DNA of 64,000 nucleotides from Acidobacteriaceae bacterium (GTDB taxonomy: Bacteria; Acidobacteriota; Terriglobia; Terriglobales; Acidobacteriaceae). The translations under genes were made by a program, and so were the position numbers. Of the stretch, positions 1 through 9,807 are shown one piece after another. Each line of letters starts with the position of its first letter. Position 1 is the first letter of the stretch. Below the pieces are notes generated by a model. The model worked only from the letters and a program-made list of their open reading frames with translations. It did no database searches and was not told the DNA's origin. The stretch lies in contig JAJPKO010000055.1 of NCBI GenBank assembly GCA_021323655.1, positions 16,399 through 80,398 on the forward strand, read 5' to 3'.

Positions 1-43
1 TCAAGAACGCGATGAGCGGAATGCAACACTGAGGAGAATGATT

Positions 44-538
44 ATGAACGCTCGACGCATCGCCATAATAGGCATTCTGATCCTTGTAGCCGGCGCCGCG
101 GGCTACGGCTGGTTCAGGTTTGTCGCGCACCCTAAACAAGTCGCATGCGGCTATTGCCTGCGGCCGCTGCATGCCAACTTGATGGTGACAGCCGAGATTG
201 ACGGCAAGAGCGCACAGGTCTGCTGCCCTCGCTGCGCCATCACGGAAGCAAATCAGCAGCGGAAGTCTCTTCGATTGATCACGGTGCACGACTATCGCAC
301 CGGCAAGGCCATATCCCCGGAAACTGCCTGGTTCGTGGAAGGCAGCCGGGCTATGGCCTGCGATCACGATGCGATGCGCATGAATGAAATGAAAGGAACT
401 GAGGAGCTTGCATTTGATCGATGCTCACCGGGGATCTTCACGTTCGGCGACAAGCAAGAAGCGGTTGCATTCACTCAAGCGAATGGTGGAGCCGTTATTT
501 CCTTCGGGCAGTTGATGAGTGAGGCGAAATTCCAATGA
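44..538 (+). CDS. NosL-like exported metal-site protein
   Basis: A 164-residue protein with one N-terminal membrane or signal segment (about residues 5-25) followed by a short Cys-rich domain: a CGYC pair, then a CCPRC cluster, a later Cys-Asp-His-Asp-Ala-Met stretch, and a C-terminal part (FTFGDKQEAVAFTQANGG) that resembles the end of NosL-type copper chaperones. The function is inferred: binding or delivery of copper (or another soft metal) outside the membrane. I chose the ATG at 44, not 38, because GAGGAG at 31-36 is correctly spaced only for 44. The gene overlaps the next pump gene by four bases (ATGA), so the two are translationally coupled. Assignment to NosL is by pattern only. Confidence 0.6.
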   Translation: MNARRIAIIGILILVAGAAGYGWFRFVAHPKQVACGYCLRPLHANLMVTAEIDGKSAQVCCPRCAITEANQQRKSLRLITVHDYRTGKAISPETAWFVEGSRAMACDHDAMRMNEMKGTEELAFDRCSPGIFTFGDKQEAVAFTQANGGAVISFGQLMSEAKFQ

Positions 539-3500
539 TGAACAAGATTATCGACTTCAGTGATAAAAACCGGTTCCTGATCTTCCTCTTCGTTGCGGTG
601 GCCATCGTGCTCGGATGGACCGCGATGAGGAACACGAAGCTCGACGCAATTCCCGATCTCTCGGACACCCAGGTGATCGTCTATGCGAAGTGGGACCGCA
701 GCCCCGACATCATGGAGGATCAGGTTTCCTATCCGATCGCCTCCGCACTGCTCGGATTGCCAAAGGTCAAGGATATTCGCGCCTTCTCCGATTTCGGCTA
801 CTCGTATATCTACATCATCTTCGACGAAGGTACGGACATTTATTGGGCACGTTCCCGGACGCTTGAATACCTGAATTCCGTCACTCCACGGTTGCCCAAA
901 GGAGTCAATGTCGAATTGGCGAAGGACGTGACCTCCGTCGGTTGGGTCTATCAGTACGCCCTTGTCGATACGACAGGGCAGCACAGTATCGAGGAACTGC
1001 GCTCCTACCAGGACTGGTATCTCCGCTACGCATTGCAGACCGTGCCCGGCGTCGCCGAAGTCGCGCCAATCGGCGGCTTCGTGCGCCAGTACCAAGTCAA
1101 TGTCGATCCGAACAAGCTTCTTGCCTACAAGGTCCCGATCAACGCGGTCAGCGACGCCGTACAGAAGTCCAACAACGACGTCGGGGGGCGATTGGTTGAA
1201 TTTACCGGCCGCGAGTACATGGTCCGTGGGCGCGGATATATCCGTTCCCTCGAAGATATCGGCAAGACAGTGATCATGTATAACGCGCAAACCGGAACTC
1301 CGGTGCTGGTCCGCGATGTGGCCACAGTAACCTTTGGCCCGGAAATACGGAGAGGCGCAGGTGAACTGGACGGTAAGGGAGAAGCTGTTGGCGGTGTCGT
1401 CATCATGCGCTACGGAGAAAACGCGCAGAAGGTGATCGAACGCACCAAGGAGAAACTGAACGACCTGAAGTCCACTCTGCCTCCTGGCGTCAAACTTGTC
1501 ACTACTTACGACCGCTCCGAATTGATTGACCGGGCAGTCGAAAACCTCCGGCATACCTTGATCGAAGAACTGGTCATTGTAAGCGTAGTGATCATGATCT
1601 TCCTGTGGGATCTTCGTAGCGCCATTGTTCCGATTATTACCATCCCTGTCACCGTGATTCTGGCCTTCATGCCCATGCAATGGATGGGGATGACCGCGAA
1701 CATTATGTCGCTGGGTGGCATTGCCGTCGCTATCGGCGCACTGGTGGATGCATCCGTAGTCATGGTCGAACAGACCCACAAGAAGCTCGAACACTGGGAA
1801 GCGGAAGGCCGGCCTGGTCCATCGCATGCCGTTGTGATTGCGGCAGTGAAGGAGGTCGGAGGGCCGAGCTTCTTCGCACTGTTGGTGATCGCGGTCGGCT
1901 TCCTCCCCGTCTTCACCCTGGAGGGACAGGAAGGCCGCCTTTTCAAACCATTGGCGTTCACCAAGAACTTCTCCATGGCGATTGCAGCATTGCTGGCGAT
2001 CACGTTGGCGCCGGCGGCCATGCGCTTCATCTTCTCGCGGATGGACGGGTTCAACTTCCGTCCTAAATGGCTTGCAAACATCGTCAACGCGCTCTTTGTT
2101 GGAAAGATCCACAGCGAGGAAAACCATCCGATCAGCAAGCCAATGATGAAGGTCTATCATCCGGTGGTCGAGTTTGTTCTCGATCACAAATGGCTGACCA
2201 TCGGATTCGCTCTTCTCGTGATGGCGTTGAGCGTTCCCGTTTACTTCAAACTCGGATCGGAGTTCATGCCGCCTCTCGATGAAGGCACTCTTCTTTACAT
2301 GCCATCGACATTGCCTGGCATCTCTGTAACGGAAGCAACTCGTGTGCTCGAAATGCAGGACAAGATGATTCGCGCCTTCCCAGAGGTCGACCGGGTTTGG
2401 GGAAAAGCAGGCCGTGCTGAGAGTTCAACCGATCCAGCTCCCTATTCCATGATGGAAACCACGATCGTTCTGAAGCCACAGGATCAATGGCCGAAAATCG
2501 ACCGCTGGTACTCGAAGTCAATGCCACAGTGGTCTCAGTCGGTTCTACGAAGATTCTGGCCGGATCACCTAACCACGCAGGAATTGATCTATGGTCCCGG
2601 AGGGTTGAATGAGGCTCTCCAGTTGCCTGGGATCTCAAATGCCTGGACCATGCCCATCAAGGCTCGCACCGACATGCTCACCACTGGCATTCGTACGCCG
2701 CTCGGCATCAAGGTGCTCGGCGCCGATCTCGGGCAGATTCAGCAGGTCGGAGAGCAGATCGAGACGGCACTGAAGGACGTTCCCGGAACCACGAGCGTCT
2801 TTGCGGAAAGAACGAGCGGCGGCTACTTCCTCGACTTCGACCTGAAGCGGGATGAACTGGCTCGTTATGGGTTGACCATCGACGACGCGGAAAACGTGCT
2901 GATGTCGGCCGTGGGGGGCGAGCCTGTCTCTACGACCGTCGAGGGCCGCGAGCGGTATCCGGTTAACGTGCGTTATCTGCGGGATTACCGCAGCGATGTC
3001 GATGCACTTCAACGCGTGCTGGTGGCAACGCCCTCCGGTGCGCAGATTCCGCTCGGCCAGATTGCCGATATACGCATGAAGACCGGCCCTGGCATGATCC
3101 GCGACGAAAACGGAAGGCTCAGCGGCTACGTTTACGTCGATGTATCGGGGCGTGATATTGGCGGCTATGTGCGCGACGCGAAGAAGGCGGTTGCGGATAA
3201 GGTCAAAATACCTGCCGGTTACGAGCTTGTGTGGAGCGGGCAGTACGAGTTCATGGAGCGCGTAGCGCAACGTCTGAAATTCGTCGTTCCCATTACGCTC
3301 TTCATCGTCTTCCTGCTGCTCTATTTCAACACCGGCTCGGCGATCAAAACCATGATCATTCTGCTGGCGGTGCCCTTCTCAGCCATCGGCGCGATCTGGT
3401 TCCTATACCTGCTGCATTACAACATGAGTATCGCTGTGTGGGTGGGCCTCATCGCGCTGCTCGGAGTCGATGCCGAGACGGCTGTCTTTATGCTTCTCTA

Positions 3501-3843
3501 CCTGGATCTTGCTTACCACGACGCGCTAAAGACGGGCGGCATACACTCATGGGACGATCTGCGCGAAGCGATCGTTCACGGAGCGGTCAAGCGACTTCGC
3601 CCCAAAGTGATGACCGTTTCGTGCATGCTCTTTGGACTGCTGCCCATCATGTGGTCTGCCGGAACCGGGGCCGATGTGATGAAGCGCATCGCAGCTCCAA
3701 TGCTTGGCGGCATCATCACTTCGTTCTTCATGGAACTGGTCGTTTACCCTCCGATCTTTGGGATCTGGAAGTGGAACTGGGAGGTGAAGCCCGCGCTGAA
3801 GCGTGAAGCGGCCGCCCAGACCGCCGAGGCCACCCATGCATAG
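535..3843 (+). CDS. cusA: CusA-type heavy-metal RND efflux pump
   Basis: A 1102-residue inner-membrane proton-driven exporter of the HME-RND family, the usual length for CusA/SilA. It shows the family opening ([19 protein letters not shown], then [13 protein letters not shown]), a second transmembrane block after the large periplasmic domain, and the signature [18 protein letters not shown]. The TM4 motif [13 protein letters not shown] is of the CusA (Cu/Ag) type and not the DFG-VDG-EN type of CzcA. Periplasmic Met residues ([19 protein letters not shown]) fit a Met-based Cu(I)/Ag(I) relay. Partner membrane-fusion and TolC genes are not downstream, so they probably lie left of the window. A second CusA is encoded at 42407-45601. 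Confidence 0.95.
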   Translation: MMNKIIDFSDKNRFLIFLFVAVAIVLGWTAMRNTKLDAIPDLSDTQVIVYAKWDRSPDIMEDQVSYPIASALLGLPKVKDIRAFSDFGYSYIYIIFDEGTDIYWARSRTLEYLNSVTPRLPKGVNVELAKDVTSVGWVYQYALVDTTGQHSIEELRSYQDWYLRYALQTVPGVAEVAPIGGFVRQYQVNVDPNKLLAYKVPINAVSDAVQKSNNDVGGRLVEFTGREYMVRGRGYIRSLEDIGKTVIMYNAQTGTPVLVRDVATVTFGPEIRRGAGELDGKGEAVGGVVIMRYGENAQKVIERTKEKLNDLKSTLPPGVKLVTTYDRSELIDRAVENLRHTLIEELVIVSVVIMIFLWDLRSAIVPIITIPVTVILAFMPMQWMGMTANIMSLGGIAVAIGALVDASVVMVEQTHKKLEHWEAEGRPGPSHAVVIAAVKEVGGPSFFALLVIAVGFLPVFTLEGQEGRLFKPLAFTKNFSMAIAALLAITLAPAAMRFIFSRMDGFNFRPKWLANIVNALFVGKIHSEENHPISKPMMKVYHPVVEFVLDHKWLTIGFALLVMALSVPVYFKLGSEFMPPLDEGTLLYMPSTLPGISVTEATRVLEMQDKMIRAFPEVDRVWGKAGRAESSTDPAPYSMMETTIVLKPQDQWPKIDRWYSKSMPQWSQSVLRRFWPDHLTTQELIYGPGGLNEALQLPGISNAWTMPIKARTDMLTTGIRTPLGIKVLGADLGQIQQVGEQIETALKDVPGTTSVFAERTSGGYFLDFDLKRDELARYGLTIDDAENVLMSAVGGEPVSTTVEGRERYPVNVRYLRDYRSDVDALQRVLVATPSGAQIPLGQIADIRMKTGPGMIRDENGRLSGYVYVDVSGRDIGGYVRDAKKAVADKVKIPAGYELVWSGQYEFMERVAQRLKFVVPITLFIVFLLLYFNTGSAIKTMIILLAVPFSAIGAIWFLYLLHYNMSIAVWVGLIALLGVDAETAVFMLLYLDLAYHDALKTGGIHSWDDLREAIVHGAVKRLRPKVMTVSCMLFGLLPIMWSAGTGADVMKRIAAPMLGGIITSFFMELVVYPPIFGIWKWNWEVKPALKREAAAQTAEATHA

Positions 3844-4639
3844 AATCACGAGACAAGGAGTGAGGCTCATCTGCCAGATGAGCCTCACTGCAGCGGTTGC
3901 GTGGCTGTCTCCGGGGTTGGCGCCTGCGCAGACAGCGCCTGCGGTGCAACAACAGTTTGCGGGCATCGACGAATCGTTGATGCATCGGGCCGATGCTCTT
4001 CTTGCCGCTCCGGCAGTTGAAGATAAATCCGTGACAGGTACGCCGGCGAAAGAGGGAAGACCTCCAAGCCAAAGCGCCGCCAGCGCCGCAAATCCGCAAA
4101 AGGCGGATGGCCGTAAGGGGAGTACCGCAGCCCCTCGGCTAGAGCAGTGGCGGCCACTGGTCACGCCTATCCTCCAGGACGAAGGTGTCCCTCCTGAACT
4201 CGCCGCAGTAGTCCTTGTAGAGAGCGGCGGTAATCCGGCAGCGCTTTCCTCGAAGGGCGCCCGCGGCCTCTGGCAACTGATGCCCGACACCGCACGCCGA
4301 TACGGGCTGTCCGTCGATGGCATAGTTGACGACCGGCTGAACGCAGAGAAGTCGACCCATGCGGCCGCCCGCTATTTGAGGGATCTCTATGTTCAGTTCG
4401 GATCATGGCCTCTCGCACTTGCCGCCTACAACACCGGCGAGCAGAACCTCCAGCGGGCCATCGATCGAAGCCGAAGCAACGAGTTCTCCGTTTTGAGCGC
4501 TCTGGGCCTCGTGCCGCTCGAAACCCGAAACTACGTTCCGGCGGTCTTGACCGCCATGCAATTCACCGGCCGGCCCTTGGTTCCCGACGGCCGCCGCTCA
4601 CCGATAACGAACATAGTCTTTGCTCTTGATGGCAATTGA
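3836..4639 (+). CDS. Lytic transglycosylase (SLT domain)
   Basis: A 267-residue exported peptidoglycan lyase. A signal sequence at about residues 8-30 is followed by a low-complexity linker, then a C-terminal SLT/goose-lysozyme-like domain. The catalytic Glu lies in [10 protein letters not shown], followed by the family motifs [19 protein letters not shown] and [10 protein letters not shown]. The ATG at 3836 overlaps the end of cusA by eight bases; an upstream in-frame start would run 41 bases into cusA and adds only a Pro/Arg-rich tail. In this operon it may open the cell wall for the trans-envelope efflux complex, which is inference. Confidence 0.85.
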   Translation: MHRITRQGVRLICQMSLTAAVAWLSPGLAPAQTAPAVQQQFAGIDESLMHRADALLAAPAVEDKSVTGTPAKEGRPPSQSAASAANPQKADGRKGSTAAPRLEQWRPLVTPILQDEGVPPELAAVVLVESGGNPAALSSKGARGLWQLMPDTARRYGLSVDGIVDDRLNAEKSTHAAARYLRDLYVQFGSWPLALAAYNTGEQNLQRAIDRSRSNEFSVLSALGLVPLETRNYVPAVLTAMQFTGRPLVPDGRRSPITNIVFALDGN

Positions 4640-4647
4640 GGGGATTT

Positions 4648-5187
4648 ATGGGACATTCCCGCATCAAATCGAAACATGCCGTTGCCCGGCAACACCATTG
4701 GTACTCCCACTGGCCCCTATGGGTATTGTTTGGAGTCTTCGCGGCATTGATAAGTATCAGCTTCATACAGATGTACCGCAGCTACGGACCGCAGAAGAGC
4801 GATACTCCGTCCGTTGTCCTTGCAGCCGGGCAGGATCTTCACATCGATCCTGCGAAGTTGAAACCTGCAGAACTGCATCTGTTCGAAGGAAGCGCTTCAG
4901 GGCAAAAGGTGAAGTTCATCGTGCGGCGGACTCAGGACAATGTTGTTCACGTCTCGCTAGGCACCTGCCGTGTTTGCTACAAGTCGAAGAACCCTCATTA
5001 TGTCCAGAAGAACGAGATGATGTGCGGCGAATGCAATATGCCGATGAGATCCGAATCGGAGAAGGGAGCGCCGGGTGACACTCGCTGCACGCTCCCCGAG
5101 ATTCCACACACGGAAACGGGTCACGACATCACTGTGTTGATCCGCGATGTCCTGGCTCAGGCAGCAAAAGTCTCCGGCAAAGGATGA
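4648..5187 (+). CDS. DUF2318-type membrane-anchored Cys protein
   Basis: A 179-residue protein with an N-terminal transmembrane helix (about residues 23-45) and an extracytoplasmic domain with a CRVC pair and a CGEC pair followed by NMPM. This arrangement matches DUF2318, a domain found with FTR1/FetM-type iron uptake systems. The likely role is metal or redox chemistry at the outer face of the membrane. The ATG at 4648 has GAGGGG at 4638-4643; the TTG at 4636 overlaps the previous stop and is less likely. An FTR1 permease is encoded elsewhere in the window (49078-50043) but not beside this gene. Confidence 0.7.
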   Translation: MGHSRIKSKHAVARQHHWYSHWPLWVLFGVFAALISISFIQMYRSYGPQKSDTPSVVLAAGQDLHIDPAKLKPAELHLFEGSASGQKVKFIVRRTQDNVVHVSLGTCRVCYKSKNPHYVQKNEMMCGECNMPMRSESEKGAPGDTRCTLPEIPHTETGHDITVLIRDVLAQAAKVSGKG

Positions 5188-5250
5188 AGGATGTCAGTGT
5201 GTCCGGAACGTTTGAGGAAACTCTCAATGGATGTCGAGGAGGGTATGTCT

Positions 5251-5682
5251 ATGATCGTTGAGGCACAAAGCAAAGGCCCTGGCATCAGCGGACTGTATGT
5301 AGGCGCGGCGAACGTGCGGCGGCATTTCCCTCGGAGCGTATCGGCAATCGAACTGCAGTTAGATCACCTCCGAATTCAATGCGGTCTCAAGCCCGAGTTC
5401 TGGCAGGGCCGCCCCGAGATTTACGACTCTCGGCTCTGCGCCTGGCTCGAAGTCAGGCACATGAACAAGGACCGTCATCGGACCAAAGTTCGGTTGGCCA
5501 TGATTCCCGAAGGGGGAAACTCCTTCCGCCTTGAAACGATTTCGATCGCGCGACGCGATCGCGCTCGCAACACGTATGGCTCTTCCGAGCGCGACCTGAT
5601 TCGATTCGATGGCGGCGACCACGAGCAGCCGACTACGGGCATTGTCGACGGAATTCTGAACCTTTCTACTCAACGTGAATAA
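5251..5682 (+). CDS. Hypothetical soluble protein
   Basis: I do not recognise this 143-residue protein. It has no signal peptide or membrane segment, and its N-terminal half ([20 protein letters not shown]) looks helical. It may be preceded by up to 20 more residues from an ATG at 5191; I prefer 5251 because AGGAGG at 5237-5242 is eight bases upstream. It sits in the same orientation and tight spacing as its neighbours (11 bases to the next gene), so it is probably part of the CusA/DUF2318 operon. Confidence 0.6.
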   Translation: MIVEAQSKGPGISGLYVGAANVRRHFPRSVSAIELQLDHLRIQCGLKPEFWQGRPEIYDSRLCAWLEVRHMNKDRHRTKVRLAMIPEGGNSFRLETISIARRDRARNTYGSSERDLIRFDGGDHEQPTTGIVDGILNLSTQRE

Positions 5683-5693
5683 GGGAGATTCTT

Positions 5694-6149
5694 ATGAAAA
5701 ACAATCTTACGCGCCGTAGCATTCTGGCAGGGTTGGCTGCCTTTACGGCCACTGCGGCCAGCTATGCGCAATGGTCCAACCCGCAGGACGATGTGCCCGC
5801 CTACCATCCCAATGCTCCGTTCAAGGTCGGCGCGCTCCCGCCCATCAAGTCGGGCAACGATCTCACCGGACCGAATTTCCGCTATCCTTGGCAGGTCCAT
5901 GTTTACCAGCAGGCGGCCAAAGTCGGAAATGTGCTCTACCAGCTTCCCTGCAACTGCCGCTGTGACCGTTCTGTCGGCCATACCAGCTTGCGCAGTTGTT
6001 TTGAGACTTTGCACGGAACGGCGTGCGACATCTGCGCGAAGTCGGCGTTCTTCGCGTATCAGCAGACCAGACTAGGGAAGAGCCCGGCGCAGATTCGCGC
6101 GGCAATTGCACGGCACGAGTACGAGAGCATCGATCTGGAGAACCAGTAA
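5694..6149 (+). CDS. PCYCGC-motif family exported protein
   Basis: A 151-residue protein with a Tat-like signal (NLTRRSILAGLAAFTATA). Its core is a Cys cluster, LPCNCRCDRSVGH, then CF and CDIC, with a final helix GKSPAQIRAAI. The order PCxCxC, VGH, Cys, CxxC matches the PCYCGC family of unknown function, with Asn and Arg replacing Tyr and Gly in the first motif. Metal binding is likely from the Cys/His pattern but is not demonstrated. It has its own AAGGGAG ribosome site and lies inside the long plus-strand operon. Confidence 0.7.
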   Translation: MKNNLTRRSILAGLAAFTATAASYAQWSNPQDDVPAYHPNAPFKVGALPPIKSGNDLTGPNFRYPWQVHVYQQAAKVGNVLYQLPCNCRCDRSVGHTSLRSCFETLHGTACDICAKSAFFAYQQTRLGKSPAQIRAAIARHEYESIDLENQ

Positions 6150-6154
6150 GTTCC

Positions 6155-7438
6155 ATGACCTCTGTCGAATCCATTTTGCGTGTAACGACTGCAAGTATCC
6201 TGCTTTCGGCTGCGGTACTCCACGCCAGTGAGATCTCCGGTTTGGTGACGAACCGGACCGCCGGCAAACCTGCCGCGGGGGATATGGTAACGCTGGTCGA
6301 TCCGCAGGCCGGAATGCGCGAATTGGATCGTGCAACCACAGACGCCAAGGGCAGATATACGCTGAATCTTCCCTCCGTCGGTCAGTTCCTGATCCGCGTG
6401 ACGCACCAAGGAGCAAGTTACTTTATTGCCGCTCCCCAGGGCGGCGCTCCCGGCGACATCTCTGTGTTCGACGTAGCTGCGAAACTGGACCGCGTTTCGA
6501 TCGAGGCGGACATCCTGGAAGTCGAGGCCGAAAACGGCCAACTCCACGTTGTCGAGAGATACTTTGTTCACAACACCACCTCTCCGCCCCGTACCCATTG
6601 GAGTCCACGGAGCTTCGAAGTCATCCTGCCGCCGGAGGCAGTGATCGCAAGCGCGGCGGCGCAGCGGCCCAACGGCGTGTCCACCAGCATTGAACTCGAC
6701 CGCAACGGGACAAAGGGCCACTATAGCTTCAACTTTCCCATTCAACCGGATGAGGGCGACAAGGACACGCTCTTCCAAATCGAATACTTGCTGCCTTACA
6801 CCGCCAGTTCGTACACCTTTCATACTGATGTCTCGCTGCCTGCCCAGAGCGTTGGCGTGCTCCTGCCGAAGAGCATGAAGTTTCAGGCGCTGTCCGGGAC
6901 GGCCTTCCAGTCAGTGCCCGCAGATCCAGCCGTCCAGACGTTTGTGGCTCGCAACGCTGTTCCTGCCAAGGCGCTGGCATTCACCGTATCGGGTTCCGGG
7001 TCGATGCCGCAGGAGACACAGGCCGACAATGGAGGACAAGTCAACTCGGCTTCCAGCAACCAGCCCGGCGGCGGTATCGGCGAACCTATCGGCACACCCG
7101 ATCCTCTGACCAAATACAAAGGGTGGTTTCTTGGCGGGCTGTTTTTGCTGCTGGCCGCTGCCGCAGCCTTCCTGCTGCGCAGATCTTCACGCGAAGCGTT
7201 TAGCGCTGAGACTGGCGCCACACAACGTACTGCTGTGATGTCGCCCAATTTGGCCTCATTCGAAGCTTCGCTGGCCAGAAAAGCGGCTCTCCTCCGCGAT
7301 CTGAAGGAGAAGATGTTCGTACTCGAAAGCCGAAAACTGTCCAGCACGATCAGCCCTGAGGAGTACGTAGAAAAGAAAGCTGCGATAGAAACGGCCATGA
7401 GACAGACGTGGAACACGACAGAGGAATTGTTCCGATGA
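6155..7438 (+). CDS. Carboxypeptidase-regulatory-like domain membrane protein
   Basis: A 427-residue protein: a signal peptide (about 1-24), an N-terminal carboxypeptidase-regulatory-like beta-sandwich (GLVTNRTAGKPAAGDMVTL through DAKGRYTLNLP), a central beta-rich extracytoplasmic region, a Gly/Asn/Pro linker, one transmembrane helix (WFLGGLFLLLAAAAAFLL) and a cytoplasmic coiled-coil tail. Such single-pass proteins are frequent in Acidobacteria; the function is unknown. The ATG at 6155 follows the previous stop by five bases and has a weak ribosome site. Its stop overlaps the next ATG (ATGA), which suggests it is expressed together with the Crp-type regulator. Confidence 0.7.
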   Translation: MTSVESILRVTTASILLSAAVLHASEISGLVTNRTAGKPAAGDMVTLVDPQAGMRELDRATTDAKGRYTLNLPSVGQFLIRVTHQGASYFIAAPQGGAPGDISVFDVAAKLDRVSIEADILEVEAENGQLHVVERYFVHNTTSPPRTHWSPRSFEVILPPEAVIASAAAQRPNGVSTSIELDRNGTKGHYSFNFPIQPDEGDKDTLFQIEYLLPYTASSYTFHTDVSLPAQSVGVLLPKSMKFQALSGTAFQSVPADPAVQTFVARNAVPAKALAFTVSGSGSMPQETQADNGGQVNSASSNQPGGGIGEPIGTPDPLTKYKGWFLGGLFLLLAAAAAFLLRRSSREAFSAETGATQRTAVMSPNLASFEASLARKAALLRDLKEKMFVLESRKLSSTISPEEYVEKKAAIETAMRQTWNTTEELFR

Positions 7439-8142
7439 ACGAAACTGGCTTTTCGATGATCAAGGCCGGCGAATCATGGCGGACCTGCGAATTCTTTGAA
7501 TCCTTGCCGAGCGCGGTGTTGAACGACTTTGAGTCGATTGCCTCGTTCTCTTCCTGTCCTCCGAGCACGCAACTATTTGTCGAAAGCCAGAAAGCGTCGA
7601 ACATCTACATTGCGTACGATTGCCAGGTGAAGCTCTTCACCCGCTCAAGCGACAGCAGGCGCTTCATTCTGCGCATCGCCAAGCCGGGCGAGCTACTGGG
7701 GTTGTCCTCCGTGTTCACCGGTGACCCATATCAGATGACAGCCGAGACGTTGTATGCATGCACTGTGGCATCGGTTCGACGCTCGGATTTTCTGGACTTC
7801 TTGAATCGTTTTCCTGAGGCCTACAAGGGCGTGGCGCGTGAGTTGAGCCTGGGTCAACAGCGAGCCTGCGACCGTCTGCGGATGATCGGACTCGCCCATG
7901 GCACTTCGGCGAAGATCGGTCGGTTACTGTTGGAGTGGTGCGCCACTGGACGAAAGACGGACCATGGCGCCCGCATCCATCTCGCGCTTACCCATGGGGA
8001 GATTGCCGAGTGTATCGGCGCGTCCCGCGAGACGGTGACCCGCGTGTTGAGCGACTTCCGGCGGCGGCGAATTGTGGACGTGCACGGCGCGATCCTGACC
8101 GTCATGGACCGTGGGGCGCTCGAGAGCTGTTCCGATGTTTAG
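7435..8142 (+). CDS. Crp/Fnr family transcriptional regulator
   Basis: A 235-residue regulator with an N-terminal cyclic-nucleotide-binding-type beta barrel (VKLFTRSSDSRRFILRIAK, PGELLGL) and a C-terminal winged helix with the recognition segment IAECIGASRETVTRVLSDF. It lacks the N-terminal Cys cluster of FNR, so an oxygen-sensing Fe-S cluster is unlikely; the ligand is unknown. The start at 7435 overlaps the previous gene by ATGA. As the last gene of the metal operon it may control that operon, but I see no clear palindromic Crp site to support this. Confidence 0.85.
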   Translation: MNETGFSMIKAGESWRTCEFFESLPSAVLNDFESIASFSSCPPSTQLFVESQKASNIYIAYDCQVKLFTRSSDSRRFILRIAKPGELLGLSSVFTGDPYQMTAETLYACTVASVRRSDFLDFLNRFPEAYKGVARELSLGQQRACDRLRMIGLAHGTSAKIGRLLLEWCATGRKTDHGARIHLALTHGEIAECIGASRETVTRVLSDFRRRRIVDVHGAILTVMDRGALESCSDV

Positions 8143-8194
8143 CGCGGAAGTCAAATGCAGAAACCTGCATTTCATTGTGGCCCCAGAGGAATCT

Positions 8195-8210
8195 CGCCCC
8201 AAATGGGGCA
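8195..8210 (+). promoter_or_regulatory. Upstream activator palindrome (variant copy)
   Basis: CGCCCCAAATGGGGCA, containing the perfect palindrome GCCCCA-AA-TGGGGC. It matches the window-wide 16-bp activator motif TGCCGCAAATCCGGCA at 12 of 16 positions and lies about 107 bp upstream of the sigma-54 promoter at 8316. It is probably a second binding site for the sigma-54 activator. Confidence 0.55.
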
Positions 8211-8215
8211 GGATG

Positions 8216-8231
8216 TGCCGGATTTGCGGCA
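8216..8231 (-). promoter_or_regulatory. Upstream activator palindrome
   Basis: On the minus strand this reads TGCCGCAAATCCGGCA, identical to the copy at 25277-25292. It lies about 85 bp upstream of the -24/-12 element at 8316. A third, degenerate copy (TGCCGGATTTCCCTGC) is at 8260-8275. Confidence 0.75.
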
Positions 8232-8315
8232 CTGCGAATGGCGCCCACCAGAGATCTCGTGCCGGATTTCCCTGCGATAGGTGCGATTTATCTGCTTGAT
8301 ACTTCCAAAAACCGT

Positions 8316-8332
8316 TTGGCATCGGACGTGCT
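8316..8332 (+). promoter_or_regulatory. Sigma-54 promoter of the 8442 gene
   Basis: TTGGCATCGGACGTGCT has the invariant GG (8318-8319), ten bases, then GC (8330-8331). Predicted transcription start is near 8343, about 100 bases ahead of the coding sequence. Activator palindromes lie upstream at 8195-8231. Confidence 0.75.
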
Positions 8333-8441
8333 GTTAGAAGGGGCAGGAAACGAGCGACCAGCACAGAGATCGCGTTCTTGATGGCCTGGTCTGCTTTGAC
8401 GACTTGTCTGATTTTTCATCTCAAGATCAACGGAGAATACT

Positions 8442-8804
8442 GTGAGAAAAACGCCCCTCTTCGTCCTCGCCCTCACCGCTGTCATGATTCCGGCAATCCA
8501 GCAGGTTCATGCCGCTTCCCACCCCCTTGAGGGAGTCATCAGCGACACCATGTGCGGCAAAAAGCACATGCTCCCAGGCAAGACCGATGCCGAATGCATT
8601 CAGGAGTGCGTGAAGGGAAAGACCAGCTATGCGCTCGTAGTCGGCAGCAAGGTCTACACGCTGGACGGCAAACCCGAAACCATCGCTCCCTTCGCCGGTA
8701 AGCACGTGCAGGTTGAGGGTAGCGTCAAGGGGAACACCATCACCGTCACAGCGGTACATGAGGCCAAGGCCGCCATGCCCAAAATGCCCGGCATGCCCAT
8801 GTAG
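8442..8804 (+). CDS. DUF5818-like small exported protein
   Basis: A 120-residue secreted protein with a GTG start (CGGAG seven bases upstream), a signal peptide ending near residue 24, then a compact domain with GVISDTMCGKKH, AECIQECVKG, YALVVGSKVYTLDG and FAGKHVQVEGSVKGNTITV. This order (a Cys-containing start, a Cys pair, then two beta-rich segments) resembles DUF5818-type acidobacterial proteins. The tail is Met/Lys/Pro rich (PKMPGMPM), suggesting soft-metal affinity. It is a predicted target of the sigma-54 regulon and is followed by a strong hairpin. Confidence 0.7.
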   Translation: MRKTPLFVLALTAVMIPAIQQVHAASHPLEGVISDTMCGKKHMLPGKTDAECIQECVKGKTSYALVVGSKVYTLDGKPETIAPFAGKHVQVEGSVKGNTITVTAVHEAKAAMPKMPGMPM

Positions 8805-8813
8805 TCGTGTTTC

Positions 8814-8845
8814 GCACTGCCCGCCGTTCCAACGGCGGGCAGTGC
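8814..8845 (+). terminator. Perfect hairpin after the 8442 gene
   Basis: Arms GCACTGCCCGCCGTT and AACGGCGGGCAGTGC pair perfectly over 15 bp with only CC between them, starting nine bases after the stop. There is no T-run, so termination or 3' end protection is likely but not certain. Confidence 0.65.
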
Positions 8846-9255
8846 GGCATCGATGCTTTCAGGGAATTGATTGAGCACGGCTATGAGGACGACAAACCGG
8901 GATTCCAGGTGGAAGAAGGCGGAACCGTTTCGAGGATGTCTACGGCGAATCGCTTGACGAGGAACTACTCATCATGCCGTGGGAGTCTCAACGGCGCCTT
9001 CTCGGGAAGCGGCAGAGAGAACAAACTCCGGTGCCTTCCTTTCCTGTTCTTCGGCCCACGACTGTCGCCCTGGTTCATGCGGCAGGGCGATGGTTGGCCG
9101 GGTTCGTGTGTGCAGTCTTTTCTGCAGGCTGAAAGAGAGGTTGGGGTTCCACGCCCCCAAAAGATGCGGGAGCGTTCATCTGCTCGGCACAACGGTTGGT
9201 TCAGACTTTACAAGTCGCCGACGCAGATGAGCCAGGATCAACAGCCGGGCAGTAA
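8846..9255. other. Gap without a supported gene
   Basis: About 410 bases in which I find no convincing coding sequence, palindromic activator site or promoter. Short open frames on both strands show no recognisable domain. It may contain the lost N-terminal part of the 9256 gene. Confidence 0.4.
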
Positions 9256-9807
9256 ATGGAATGCGCTCAACAGGAGAGTGACGATCTTCTGCTACGTTCC
9301 GACAATGGCGGGAACACATACCTATACCTGGAGCAGCAAAATGGAGCAAGGTTGGTAGTTCTCGATGTAACTAACCCCGCTCATATCAAGCTGGCTGCGA
9401 CCGTTGAGACGGAACTGTCCCATCCCTACGACTTTGTTCAGGCTGTGGGCGGCACCTTCGAGTTGATTCGCTTCCGCGACGGCACCGGGATTGCATTTCT
9501 CGACTTCCGTTACGCCAAAACGCCTCGTGTAGAGAACAACAGGAACGTTGCTTCTGAGCCCATCGAGAGGCTGGGCGCTTCAGGTTATCTTGCCGTTGCA
9601 CGGCTCGGCGGGATCGAAGCGGTCAATTTGCACGGCCGTGATGTGCAGGTAATCGACACCGCGGTAGCACCGCAGCTCCTTGCAACTGTTGCTCATGTGC
9701 CCCGGGAGGCTTCGCGCGAGGAAACGGGTACGACGTTTCTTCTTGGCGACGAGGGTTTCACTGTGATCCGTCGCAAGGACGTCGAAGAACAGCATGCCCC
9801 AACATGA
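9256..9807 (+). CDS. Hypothetical protein, possibly N-terminally truncated
   Basis: A 183-residue reading frame with plausible beta-strand repeats (ARLVVLDVTNPAHIKLAATV, IERLGASGYLAVARLGG, VQVIDTAVAPQLL) that recall LVIVD-type beta-propeller repeats. There is no signal peptide and no good ribosome site, and an in-frame stop stands directly before the first ATG. It may be the C-terminal remnant of a longer exported repeat protein. The reading frame looks genuinely coding, but the function is unknown. Confidence 0.5.
   Translation: MECAQQESDDLLLRSDNGGNTYLYLEQQNGARLVVLDVTNPAHIKLAATVETELSHPYDFVQAVGGTFELIRFRDGTGIAFLDFRYAKTPRVENNRNVASEPIERLGASGYLAVARLGGIEAVNLHGRDVQVIDTAVAPQLLATVAHVPREASREETGTTFLLGDEGFTVIRRKDVEEQHAPT

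Noticed and set aside
475..2187. A 570-codon open frame on the minus strand opposite cusA
   Set aside because: It is antisense to a clear RND pump and its translation is low-complexity His/Asp-rich sequence without a domain.
4084..4099. CGCCGCAAATCCGCAA, 13 of 16 matches to the activator palindrome
   Set aside because: It lies inside the lytic transglycosylase coding sequence, its right arm is broken and no sigma-54 promoter follows.
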